From Manduca sexta (taxonomy: Eukaryota; Arthropoda; Insecta; Lepidoptera; Sphingidae), in the NCBI RefSeq assembly GCF_014839805.1, contig NC_051118.1, positions 6,626,391-6,690,390 on the forward strand: a stretch of 64,000 nucleotides of DNA. The letters are read 5' to 3'. The notes beneath the pieces were generated by a model. It made no database searches, was not told the DNA's origin, and saw only the letters and a list, made by a program, of their open reading frames with translations. Position numbers and translations under genes: made by a program. Positions 1 through 10,857 of this stretch are shown piece by piece. Each line of letters opens with the position of its first letter. Within the stretch, counting starts at the first letter, position 1.

Positions 1-184
1 CAATTTATTGAATATTAGTACTATGTTTAATGTGAAATATATATAATTTCTTATCACTATAATCTTTCAAAAGGAAGTTGGAAATATCTTTAAATATTAC
101 ACAAGTAGAATTATTGTTGTTTACATAATACATAATTAAATTAAAAGTATTCATATACTAGCCACTGTTTTAAAATTGGTTTGT

Positions 185-310
185 AGATTTCGCTCCGCAC
201 GAGTCCCCCTGGTCAATGCCAGAAGGGATTAGTTGGAGCGAACAGTGAAATGTGTGCCCCTATGGTGACTTTCAACATGATGAGTCAACTTTCCTAGCAC
301 CCATACATTT
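185..310 (+). ncRNA. H/ACA box snoRNA candidate 1 in an RpS12 intron
   Basis: Two consecutive hairpins with an ACA tail. The 5' hairpin has a perfect 8-bp stem, TTCGCTCC (189-196) with GGAGCGAA (235-242), and an inner CTGG/CCAG stem. The hinge AACAGTGAAA resembles box H (ANANNA) imperfectly. The 3' hairpin has the lower stem ATGTGTGC (250-257) with GCACCCAT (297-304), 7 of 8 pairs. ACA follows directly at 305-307 with three bases after it, the standard geometry. The 3' pocket is CCCTATGG on the left and ACTTTCCTA on the right; both strands recur in candidate 2. Human RPS12 also hosts snoRNAs. The rRNA target was not identified. Confidence 0.72.
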
Positions 311-970
311 ATTTTATAAATATCTTCAAATTTGCTAAAATAGTTGTTAGTGCATATATGTTTAGTTATTTGCTATATTTACAATGACTTACAGCGATAT
401 TATATAATATATTTTAAACATGTACACAAAAGGTATAAATTGTTAATAGGAGCCATCTCGCGCTCATTGTAAACACTAAAATTAACCGTGGCCATTTTTA
501 CTTTTTTGCTTGTCATTCAGTCCAAAATAAAAATGTCAGTTCATAGTCAATACTGTGTTTAATTGAATAAAACGAAATAACGATTTCATACAGTGGTCAA
601 TTCGGACCCGAAACAATGACATTATAGTATATACCAAGTAATGATACAGCAGTAGTTCTTATGGTTCCCATATATTGGCGTCTGTATGCTGAAATTTATA
701 TTCAGTATTGCTTTTCACATTACAAGTAGTAAATTAGTATTTTTTGAAAAAGTATAGTATTAGTAATGTCAATAACTATTATGTTACTGATAACAAAATC
801 AACATGTTTAAAGTTGGACTGTCAGTTGCCTTTTGTGTTGATAACACTTGAAAAACTATCCAGATGTAAGACAAGAAATTAAAATAAATAATTTTTCAAA
901 AAAATTTGTTCTACCATTTAAAGATGCCTAGAAGAAAAGTCGAGATTATTCTAAAATTTTTGTGTAATAG

Positions 971-1791
971 GTGGACAACAACAAGAAGCTGGGTGAGTGG
1001 GCCGGTTTATGCAAAATCGACAAAGACGGCAAGGCGAGGAAGATCGTCGGCTGCTCGTGCGTAGTTATCAAGGTGAGAGTTCATATTATTAGTATGTTGA
1101 TTTATTATTTAATAAGTCTTCAGATTTTTTATTGAAGTGACTAAATTCCTTTAAATTTTATGATACATGGGAGCTATTTCGTGTAACAATGTGGCTACAA
1201 ATATTGTTACATATTCAAAAAGTAATTTACAAAAATTTTTGGATTTCAAAAAACATTCATTTCTTATTCTCCAAACTTCATACAACTTTTTATGATTCAA
1301 AAATAATATAAATTTAATACATTTGCGCTCAGCACGAACACTAACTGCCTTTTAGTGGGTGTTAGTGACGATATAACGGCGCTACATCGAAACGAGTGAC
1401 CCTATGGTGCCGCACACAATGGGCAGGCAACTTTCCTATCACTCGGACAGGCAAAATCCAAATTAAATGATAAACTGGGTTTCCAACTCTCAGAATTTTG
1501 TTTAGGAGGAGCCTTAATATAATGAAAAAGTTTATAGGTAAAAACTAAACTGTCCTGCAATTTTTGCAGTCATACAATATTTATCTGTGGTATACAAATT
1601 ATCAAAATTTTAAGTAAAAACTCATCTTTAGAGCTCCTGCATTGTGTGGTATTCTGTGTTACCTATTGAGTTGTAAAAAATTCTAGCAATCTTATCAGAA
1701 TGACTAAAGAAAATGCATTTGTTTTCAGGATTTCGGTGAGGAGACGCCAGCGTTGGACGTGCTCAAAGACTACCTCAAGTCGTCGAGCTAA
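971..1791 (+). CDS. RpS12: 40S ribosomal protein S12 (C-terminal part; 5' exons lie left of the window)
   Basis: Structural protein of the small ribosomal subunit. Two coding exons are visible: 971-1072 (acceptor ATAG, donor AAG|GTGAG), coding [16 protein letters not shown] and on to GCSCVVIK, and 1729-1791 (acceptor TTTTCAG), coding [15 protein letters not shown] and ending KSSS-stop. Both junctions are phase 0, giving 54 residues that match the conserved C-terminal third of eukaryotic S12 (the KxGEWxGLCKID and GCSCVV blocks). The N-terminal exons must lie before base 1, since 1-970 reads as intron. A poly(A) signal AATAAA is at 1814-1819. The gene converges on ZMYND10, with stop codons about 120 bp apart. 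Both introns shown carry an H/ACA-type snoRNA candidate, a usual role for ribosomal-protein introns. The identification is secure. Confidence 0.95.
1323..1452 (+). ncRNA. H/ACA box snoRNA candidate 2 in the last RpS12 intron (same 3' guide as candidate 1)
   Basis: The 5' hairpin contains the 7-bp stem CACTAAC/GTTAGTG over a GCGC/GCGC base. The 3' hairpin has a perfect 7-bp lower stem, CGAGTGA (1393-1399) with TCACTCG (1439-1445), then G and the ACA box at 1447-1449 with three following bases. The pocket strands CCCTATGG and ACTTTCCTA are the same as in candidate 1, while the stems differ in sequence. Preserved guide elements inside diverged stems are what isoguide paralogues look like, and they support a functional RNA over chance. 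AAACGA (1390-1395) fits box H but overlaps the stem base. Confidence 0.75.
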
Positions 1792-1911
1792 TCCTTAGGT
1801 TATGGCATAAGTTAATAAAAAACCAAAAAAATTGACATGTGTATTTTATTGAATCAAACTACCCTAAACAAAACAGTAAATTAAATAAACATTTCGGGAA
1901 AATTAAATAGT
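1792..1911. terminator. Tail-to-tail 3' ends of RpS12 and ZMYND10
   Basis: Only 120 bp separate the two stop codons. A plus-strand AATAAA at 1814-1819 serves RpS12 and a minus-strand AATAAA (tttatt at 1845-1850) serves ZMYND10; a further plus-strand AATAAA is near 1884. The two mature 3' UTRs therefore probably abut or overlap by a few dozen bases. Confidence 0.6.
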
Positions 1912-4900
1912 TTATAAACAGAACTTGGCGTATTGATCGCAGAAATCCTTGTGCTTCGGCCATTGCTGCACTTGGCATTCTCTGTAAGAATTTTAAATAT
2001 TAAAATGTAGGGAGGGATTAAACTAGTCTTGTAATTTTGGGAGAGGGGCGGGGGCGCTGTATAAAAATCACAAAGGTCATTCACATGTCCAAAAAAAACT
2101 GAGTATTTCTTACTGGTCATATTCGGGGTTGATTAAAGAGTGATTGCGATTCTTTATTGAAAACTATATCCACGAACCTGCCACAATACCATTCAGTCTT
2201 GCACCTCGAACACTTCTTGCTTGCATTCTCTCCACATTTGGCGCACTTGGCCCCACCACTGTCGAGTGCCAGCGCCGCGTCACTAGTATAAGATTCTAGA
2301 AGCTTCTTTGCCATTTCCCGCGTCTCGTCCGAGCCGTCCATGTGGAAGTATTCTAGTTGGGTCTTCGCTAGAGATTTGGTTCGCTTGTGGACTTGTTTCA
2401 TGTACATTTCTTTTATCTGTCGAAATAATTCTTACGTTTATTGTTATATAAAATCAATGCCAACCTTGGATCAAAATTTTTAAGTGTTTTCGATTTTATA
2501 ACTCCATATATTTCAATTGCGAACAGGGCTGTATTAAGTAAACTAGACAATGTCTCTAGGGACCTTTGCTTTGTTAAGAAACTTAGAAACAGCAAAATAT
2601 AACTATCCACTCTTGCGTCATTATCCCGCGTGTTTTACATCTAACATGGCTGTCCTACGTTTAAAAGTTATTTTACCTGAGGGACCACTTCAATGAGCGT
2701 GCAGCCTGGGTTCTTGACAGTGTTCCCGTTGGTGCGGTTGTGTAGGCTGGAGAAGTCTCCCACGGAGAGCCGGCAGAGGAACATCTTCAGCTCGCCCAAC
2801 GGTGGGATCTGGTCCAGCATCGTCTCTGTCATCTTGGCTTGGAGCTGATGGGAAGAACGCAATGTAAATACTCAATTTGCAAAAAATATTTCCATATGGG
2901 CACGGCAAATTATCTCCATTGTATCTGACGGTAAGACAAAAAATGATTATACCGCGTCAGTTGACAATCATCCTGTTTGAAATCCTATATAATATATATA
3001 CGGGTGCTCCAGGCGGATATAGGCGTGCCCCCATAGAACCTGGCACTGTGGCCCAAATTAAAAAACAAAGAAAAATCGTTACACTCTAAATTCCTTGAAA
3101 TATATGCTACTCTATCCCTGTACACTCTTAGGGGTAGCAGATAAACCAGTAATTACTCTGCAAAAAGAATTCCGTCGACACTCGTCAATAGTGTAGTACT
3201 GCACGAGACGCGGCTCCAGTAACAGCTGCCGCAAACACAGCCACAGCTGCGCCTCGCTGCGGTGAAGCTGCGTCAGATCCTCTGTGGTCGGCTTAGTCCA
3301 TCTACCATCTGGAATTGTAAACTATATGAACGCCAAATCCGTTTAGCGTTTCCAGCGGTTACTGTTAAACATTCTTAAATGTCTTTAAAAACTTGTGCAA
3401 TAGGTATATTCTTAAGAGTGAAATGAGGGAGGTGTTGATTCATTACCAAGGGTCGGACTCTATTTCTATCGGTGAACGATTAGACCATGCCAACATAACT
3501 AGTCGAGAAATGCAATTTGTATCCATGGTAGGCATTTAATTAGTTGATAACATGTAGTATACTTAAGCTGGAAATACTTCGCCAATCATCAAAAACAGAA
3601 CCAGCACTACCTTCCCTGGCCATGTAATCAAACTTACAATTAAACACCTCGAGGTCTCCACTGTCGTTCCTCTTCATCCAGGGCTCGTGCATGATCAGAT
3701 GGCACAGAAGCGAGGGCACGTCCTGCGTCTTGTATAGGTTGGTGGCGAGCGACGCGCCGATGCCGGCCACTTCCATGTGCTCCGCTAAATAACTATAATA
3801 CCAAGGCTTTAGGCAGGTGAAGCCACTCATTATTGGGATTACCTACATGAAATTGCTACCTCCCACCCTTCCCCAAACAAAGTTTCAGATTCACACCCCT
3901 GCCCCCTCCACAAAAAATTCAAACTGGCTGTGCCCTTGTTTAACAGTTAGAATAAGCGGCAATAGGTTGTATTGAAAACGTCTTTAGTATGGAAGAATAT
4001 AGAACATTTTATTGGCTTAAACAGAATTTTGGTTATGTATATGTGAATAAAGCCCTTGTTCACATTTATATAGACAGCGACGTACTTAGAAGTGAATACA
4101 CGTTAAAGATCATAAAATGTTCAGGCAAAAAAACTCTTATGACAATAATAAATCTAAAAAAAAATATTCTATGTTTAAAATTCCTACCGCACGATAGAAA
4201 TGCATCTCATACTGATGTCGAACTGCAAGTCCCGTTTCTGCCGCTCCAATTCTTCGAGGACCGTCTCGCACTCCATCTGCTTCGCTGTCACCGGCTTCAG
4301 GTAATCGTTACTGAGGAAATAGTTATTTGAAGGCATCTTTTCTTTTATCAAATAGTTTAATGTACTTAATTAACTTTTGCATGCGGCTCTGCCCGCGTGT
4401 AAAAATTTTATTAATTACGCAACCAAGGCAGTAAAAAATGAAACTTTTGGAAATAATGCCAAATCAAAAAGTTTTCCACAATTTATAATGTAAAAATAGT
4501 GCTATATTGGGCCAACTGTGTGTAAAATATTATATTGACAAACATTCTATACATAACTAGGTACTCACTTGATGAGCGCAACCAACGCAGTTAATTGATC
4601 TAGTGCATATTGCAGCAAGTCGATGGCCACATCGCTGACACACGTGGCGCCATCTTCGTGAAACAGAACTGTCTCCAGTAACCCTATTGCCGCTGCTTCG
4701 TGGTACAACTGTACAGAAATTTGTTGACTATGTCCTTCTCACTGGCATTTTTTAAATGTATTCCATAAGCAATTTAAGCATATATGTTAATTAAGCAAGT
4801 AGTGAGATTTAACGACCATAAAAGTGGATTTCAATCCTTTTTATCTACTATTGTGAACCTCCGCGGTGACAATGCTTGTGTGACAAATAAAAACTAATAA

Positions 4901-5604
4901 AAAAAAATTACATTATCAGAGACTAGTATTTTTTTTTAATATTATAACTAAATTCGGCCCTGTCTTAGGACGTATGTGGCGCCCGTTCTGTTCCGGATGG
5001 GGAAAGGTATCTAATGTGATAACTATGTCACGTAATAAGATATAATATAATAAGAAATCTAATTTACCATAATTAGTACTTACGACCATATAAACCCCGA
5101 AAGTGTTTGCCGGCGCTGGCTCCAATTTTATTATTTGCGGATATATTTTGGTACGCCATACTTGGATACAAATGGCTTCGTAAATAAGAACAGGTAACTG
5201 CAATTATGAATTACAATTTATCACGATACATCTACGGGAATTTAACTATGGACTCTTGGATTCTATAAAAAACTTGGATGTCCAAATTTCTATTACCTTC
5301 CCACAAGAAATTAGTGTTTCTTTAGTAAGTTCCTCTTGCATAGACGAAGCTTCTAAAACAGCTTGCTGGTTCAGTTTTTGTAGTCTTATATGCCAGTCTA
5401 CCCAACTGAAAAGAAACACATTTAGTAATAAGGGAATATCTGATTATTATGTTATTTTATAATTATGTTCAGTTATTAATCGTTGTGCAATGGTTCTTAC
5501 GCCTTATTCCCAATGAGTTCCAAGCGCGAAGGTTCCATGCTTTCTACGAACAAATCTAGTTCCCCCGGTTCTAAGGCACTTAGCTGGGGATCCTTTTCGA
5601 CCAT
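1912..5604 (-). CDS. ZMYND10: Zinc finger MYND domain-containing protein 10 (dynein-arm assembly factor)
   Basis: Complete minus-strand gene. Coding exons in transcript order: 5604-5501, 5405-5297, 5197-5084, 4708-4569, 4310-4188, 3792-3638, 3308-3157, 2844-2677, 2416-2178, 1981-1912. Every intron is GT-AG and all phases agree, giving 457 aa (human protein 440 aa). The body has conserved blocks such as LYHEAAAIGLLETVLFH (exon 4), QDVPSLLCHLIMHEPW (exon 6) and MLDQIPPLGELKMFL (exon 8). The C-terminal MYND zinc finger is split between exons 9 and 10: CAKC, CSRC, WYCGREC, then HKDFC. In other animals ZMYND10 acts in the cytoplasm with LRRC6 and chaperones to preassemble outer and inner dynein arms of motile cilia. 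In an insect, sperm flagella and chordotonal neurons are the expected sites. A minus-strand AATAAA (tttatt at 1845-1850) lies just past the stop. The start is the first in-frame ATG, reading MVEKDPQLSALEPGELDLF. Confidence 0.93.
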
Positions 5605-7046
5605 GATGTGTTTTATCCTATTTTATTTATTAAAAACACAAATTCCACAATAAGAATATCTCGCTATTTTGTAACTATAGCAACGTTAAGTCAATGAACG
5701 TTTTTAATAATACGCGCCACAGGAAGTAGTGTTTTTTTTTTATATAGGTAATCGTCTATAATTCTTTTGTTGACTGGTATTCAACTCTGGTATTTTTTAA
5801 TGTTATTTAGTTATATGTAGGTATTGAAAGTAAATTGGAGAATTTATGTTAACAAAAATGTAATGCATTTGTTTGAGGTTATGTTGCTTTGTAAATCTTT
5901 TTACTTGTATAAGTATTTATTTTTTGTAAGAAAATAATTATTTATTAAAATATATACTTCCATAAATTAGTAATCAATTTTATGCTGCGTTTATAAAATA
6001 TTAAAAACAATGTAAGTATAATCGTAATTTGTGTGTTGCTACACCAATAAAATATAAAAATGGCGACTGGCGGAAGTCTGTTTTCTCTGTCTTTCTTTTG
6101 ATAACTTGACACACGTGCCGCGTGGAGTTTTGCCCCGCAGGTTGTTAAAAATTTAGTAATTTTGTACATAATACGGTGCTAATAAGTTTAAATAGGTTCT
6201 AAGGATTCATATTTAAGTGTTAGTATAATAAAAAGTTTAGTGAAATTGTGAAAAAGTGAAAAATTCAGATGGATGGATGGGTGACATGCCGCCGAACCTA
6301 CTCATTATTGTTTTTTCTTTCTGAACTATCAATATTTATTAAGTTGAAACGAAAATACATATTTCTGCACATTTAATAGCATAAATATGCGTGTTTCTGA
6401 GATATATAATGCAACCACATCTTTTAGAAGTGATCATCATAACCTCCATGAAAGTTGAACACAGCGTGATGTCTGACAATGATTAGTTATTGTTATAGCG
6501 TAATTATGCCGAAAAGCAGTGCATTTGCAATATTTACTTCGCAGGCATACAAAATGTACAGCAGACATGCATATGAACCATCGCAGTATTGTACATATCT
6601 CGATTAGCCAGTAGCGTAGCTTGCCACAGAGGGGCCCTATATATATATTTGTTGGGGGCTCTTCAGGACAATGCGAACTTTTGGGCGCCCGCTTAGTTTA
6701 ATGTAGGTATGGGCCAACAGGGGTCCCGTATCACCGATACGGCTGATACAGCGGTAGCTACCCTACGATTAGCCCACAGTCATTAAAGTTATACAGTTCT
6801 GAACCAATATAATATAGAACCAATATACTATATATATAGAGATTATTTTGTAACCACATGTATTAAAAACACTGGTATACAAACCCATTGGTCTCCAGAC
6901 ATGCTATTCACAATTTCACTTCACTTATTCTACTACAACCCTACACCATAAATATTGTCTTAACAATACCTACATAGACTAATAGCATCATATTATTTTC
7001 AATAATTGCAACCATTCACTAATAATACATTCACATTTTCAGCACA
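5605..7046. promoter_or_regulatory. Divergent intergenic region between ZMYND10 and RpL7, with probable RpL7 5' UTR exon
   Basis: ZMYND10 (minus) and RpL7 (plus) are transcribed away from each other here. Around 6078-6095 a pyrimidine-rich run (TTTTCTCTGTCTTTCTTTTG) resembles the 5' terminal oligopyrimidine start of ribosomal-protein mRNAs. The RpL7 ATG is preceded by a good acceptor (CATTTTCAG, ending at 7042), so an untranslated first exon starting near 6085 is likely; its donor could not be fixed. A degraded MITE sits at 6609-6765. Confidence 0.4.
6609..6765. mobile_element. Degraded hAT-like MITE with 8-bp target duplication
   Basis: The left end CAGTAGCGTAGCTTGCC and the right end GGTAGCTACCCTA are imperfect inverted repeats (TAGCGTAGCT against TAGGGTAGCT). 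The element is flanked by an exact 8-bp direct repeat, CGATTAGC, at 6601-6608 and 6766-6773, the target-site length of hAT transposons. It has no coding capacity. It lies in the presumed 5' UTR intron of RpL7. A related, more decayed sequence is near 44.83-44.96 kb. Confidence 0.65.
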
Positions 7047-10000
7047 ATGGTTGCGACTACAGAGAAAAAGGCTCCGGCCGAGAAGAAGCCCGTGAAGGGT
7101 AAGGAGGACAGCAAGAAGCTGCCCGCGGTCCCCGAGTCAGTGCTCAAGCACCGCAAAAGGAGGGAGGCGCTCCGTGCTCGCCGCCTTCAGGTATACAAAA
7201 TATTTTATACCAATATGTAGTGGAAACTGGTGATAGCCTGAAAGGACTATCTGGTCTGGACCCTGTATCCTATAGTTGTTATGAACAATACAAATTTTTA
7301 TATATTGCATTCAAGGAATTGTCAAATTCTGGTTATAAACTAACAGTAAAATAAATAAAAAAATTCTTCCATACACCATTGTTATGTTTTGTGAATAATT
7401 TTGGTTTACTCTATATTAAAAATCTTATTCTTTCATATTATTTATAAATGGTACTTTTATGACAAAACAAAATGTGTCATGGTTACTAGTTTCTGCTTTG
7501 TTTATTTTTGATGTTATACATGTGATAATATGTATCAGTGGAAAAAACACTTTCTAGCTAGGATTGTAAATTTTGACACATTTATTTTTCATGTAATAAT
7601 GTTTTATCAGTACTAACAGGCCTGTTTGTAAACAGTAGTAACATTTTCATGCTTGGTATAGCAAAATCACTGTACCTTAACTCATGGCAATTGGAAAGTA
7701 ACATAGCTTACAAAAGATATCAATAATTTTAAAATCAGAACTGAGTTACAAAGTCCATGGCAATGAACTATATTCTTATACTGAGAAATAAGTTTTTATG
7801 TCTCGTAATGCCCAGTAATTAAACAGGTACTTCATTACCAGAAATATAAAGGTGCTTGTACACTACCACTTGCTGGCAGGCATTTACAAAACATAATATC
7901 AACACAGAAAGATGTATCCATTCTATGTGAATATAAGAGTCAAATTACCTACATATTTAAATGATGATTCTCATTTACAAGGCATAGTTCATCTGAAAAA
8001 AGATGCTGTCAATTTATTGTATCTGACAATATATTGTCATAAAACAAAACAAAAAAGTCAATTACAACACTAAACAGTCGTATTTGTTTAGGTCACACTT
8101 AAGAGGCGTTCCTCTGCCATCAAGAAGAAGAAGGAAATCTTCAAAAGGGCCGAACAGTATGTAAAGGAATACCGCATCAAGGAGCGTGATGAGATCAGGC
8201 TCGCCAGACAGGTACGAATCCATTTTATTCAGATGGTAATACAGAAATTATAAAAGAAATCAACATTATTTCTTTTGGGCCAGTGATTATGTTTTGTACT
8301 GTTAAAAAGTAGAAATTACCGTGATGAATGTTCAAGATTGATATTGTACCAATTTCAATAAACAAAACTAGTTGTTTTTTTTTTATCTTTTTCAAAAATT
8401 AACCAATCAGAACAAATTTTTTGTTACCTTTGTGTTGCATGATAGTAACAATTTCAATGTTTTTGTAGCTAGCTTTTATAGTGTATTTATTTACAGATTT
8501 AAAGTATATTTTGAAATATATATAATATTTGCTTTGATATGGCTAAATAAATAATAAAAGCTAAATTGTATCTTTTTTAAGTGTATGGTTTTCATAGGTT
8601 GTAGTTTGAGATATATGGTGGGAGTGCTCTATTATAATAATCTGTTGTTTACAGGCACGCAACCGCGGTAACTACTATGTTCCCGGTGAAGCTAAACTCG
8701 CTTTCGTCATCCGTATCCGTGGTATCAACCAGGTGTCCCCTAAGGTAAAGAAATATATTTGTGATTTCTTATGTTTACGCGAATATTAGACATTGATAAA
8801 TTCCAGAGAAAATCATAATATAAAACTGCGATAAATCAGTTATTTCCATATATTTAATTGTTGGTCAATGATTTGTTGTTTTTAGAATAATTAAATTATT
8901 CACATGTTATGATACATTTGTGATAAAGTTTTAAAAAATTATTGTAATATTTATTGGATACTTATTTTTCACTTCAGGATTTTTTTAAATATTCATTATT
9001 ATTGTTTGGCACATTAATTTATTATTTGTATCATCCAGGTACGCAAAGTCCTGCAGCTGTTCAGGTTGCGCCAGATCAACAATGGTGTGTTCGTAAGGCT
9101 TAACAAGGCCACCGTAAATATGCTGCGTATCGCCGAGCCCTACATCGCGTGGGGTTACCCTAACCTGAAGAGCGTGCGCGAGGTATGTAGTACACTGTAT
9201 TGATGATAGATGTAAAGTGTTTATTTTGAACAGATTGTTTGGACAGGTGGAATAAACAAGAATAGTGAAATATTTTGTGTAGTTGATGATACAGGGCTTT
9301 AATGTTTCAATATAAGGATTATTTGGTTGGCAAAGTAGATGTTGACATCTACAAATGTTGTGGTTATGTGAATTTGTGCAGCAGCGCACATAGCAGATTT
9401 ATTTTGTCTTTACAGTCAACATTAGGTAGATTTTTTTCTTGGTCATATCAATAGTTTGTAGCATGATCACATTTTTGTGCCACATTAAAACAATGCTGAA
9501 TAAAACATTTACATTCCAGTTGGTATACAAACGCGGTTTCGCGAAACTGCACGGCCAGCGCATTCCCATCACTTCCAACTCCATTGTGGAGAAGAAGCTC
9601 GGCAAACACAACATCATCTGTATGGAGGACCTCATCCACGAGATCTTCACTGTTGGTGAGAAGTTCAAGGTGGGTTGTTTGACTTTAATATAAGTTGTTG
9701 ATTGTGACTGTTTGTGTGAGAATTTTTGGGTTAAAAACTAGCTTACATGTCAATCCAAGACAAAGATTTCTAGGTGTCCAAATAAATTCATCCACCACTA
9801 CAGAATAATATTTTCTTTGTCTAAATATGAAGTTGCAGTGTTATGTGTGGAAAGAATATTTGATTTTTAAGGTTGTGAATTGAAGTAGTTACTTCTGAAG
9901 TTAATGGCCAGCACAAAAGTGTTCAATTAATTTATTAATATTGTTTTATTCAACACTAAATTAGATTGACAATAAATTTACTTATAATATTAGTATTTTA

Positions 10001-10187
10001 CTATGAGAGATTTCAGAATTGTTAATATGTTTATTTTTGTGTACAGTACGCGAGCAACTTCTTGTGGCCATTCAAGCTGAACAACCCCACCGGCGGCTGG
10101 CGCAAGAAGACCATCCACTACGTCGACGGCGGAGACTTCGGCAACCGTGAGGACAAGATCAACGAGCTCCTCAGGAGAATGGTCTAA
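7047..10187 (+). CDS. RpL7: 60S ribosomal protein L7 (eL7/uL30 family)
   Basis: Structural protein of the large ribosomal subunit. Six coding exons: 7047-7190, 8092-8211, 8655-8744, 9039-9182, 9520-9669, 10047-10187. All junctions are phase 0 and GT-AG, totalling 262 aa (human 248). The lysine-rich N-terminus begins [15 protein letters not shown]. The core carries hallmark L7 strings: [49 protein letters not shown] and [14 protein letters not shown], ending LLRRMV-stop. The poly(A) signal AATAAA (10187-10192) overlaps the stop codon, so the 3' UTR is very short. Intron 1 carries a C/D snoRNA candidate. Third codon positions are markedly more GC-rich than the flanks, as expected of a highly expressed gene. 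The identification is secure. Confidence 0.97.
7953..8032 (+). ncRNA. C/D box snoRNA candidate in RpL7 intron 1, guide for 28S 2'-O-methylation (snR39/snR59-like)
   Basis: Box C ATGATGA is at 7961-7967, D' CTGA at 7993-7996, a weak C' (AAGATGC) near 8000-8006 and D CTGA at 8023-8026; AT-rich flanks allow only a short terminal stem. Immediately 5' of D', with one base between, AGGCATAGTTCA (7980-7991) is a perfect 12-nt antisense match to the conserved LSU rRNA segment TGAACTATGCCT. By the D'+5 rule the methylated base is the second A of GAAC, equivalent to yeast 25S A807. From established knowledge, yeast A807 is guided by snR39 and snR59, which sit in introns of RPL7A and RPL7B, so the host gene matches as well. 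The terminal boundaries are approximate. Confidence 0.82.
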
Positions 10188-10442
10188 ATAAATATAGATT
10201 ATAATTTTATTCCACTTGTTTTATTTCACAAAATACTTACCTTTACACAACCTTGAGCTGGTTGCAATAATTCAAGCGTAGTAAGCAGTATAGCTATATG
10301 GCACTTTAAAGTTGTATCCACGTAGGGTATGTTTCGAGCTACCATACCCAAGTTTCGTAAGTTGTTGTCCTATGATGATAGGAAGCCTAGTTCCGTCGGT
10401 AATTCTAATGTGTAGGTTGGATGGATGGTTTTTTTTTTAATG

Positions 10443-10640
10443 ATTCTCAGCTAGTCGAATTTCGTCCATGGCGGCCAATCTCAACAGAGATCAGCCAAGT
10501 ATGTGTGCAATACACAGATGCACTCAGTTCCTTCACTCGTTCGGTGAGACGGGAGTCCGACATGATCAGATATCAAACGCAAGACCTACAGTTTTAAGGG
10601 CTTTCCGAGGCATGAGTATCTTAAAAGGGTTGGCAGATAT
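10443..10640 (-). mobile_element. SINE fragment, reverse orientation
   Basis: The stretch GGCGGCCAATCTCAACAGAG, followed by GATCAGCCAAGTA and CTTTCCGAGGCATG, is the reverse-complement relative of the SINE body at 24.65-25.04 kb, which has GAGATTGGCCGCCATGACCG and CCTCGGAAAGCACG. The tRNA-like head is missing here, so the copy is truncated. It lies between RpL7 and the next gene. Confidence 0.6.
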
Positions 10641-10857
10641 AAGACGAATGTACTCTGCATTTATTATATTACTATTCCATTTTGATAAAGTGTGAACCTG
10701 TGGCTTCATTGTATTGGAATTCGAATATCTGGAAACATGGATATTAAAAAGCCCAAATTAAAAAAAGATTTTAATAAAAATACAAAATAATATCACATTT
10801 TATAGAGGCTACTATATCAGCCTTGGTTTTATCATTATTAGAATATTATTGTTTTAT

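Noticed and set aside
640..706. Possible C/D snoRNA (AATGATA ... ATGCTGAAAT) in an RpS12 intron
   Set aside because: The C box departs from RTGATGA at two positions, there is no clear D'/C' pair or terminal stem, and no rRNA complementarity was recognised.
3989..4330. 113-codon plus-strand open frame
   Set aside because: It is antisense to ZMYND10 exon 5 and the flanking intron.
9190..9300. Two TGATGA motifs in RpL7 intron 4
   Set aside because: No CTGA box at a suitable distance downstream; box C alone is not evidence in AT-rich introns.
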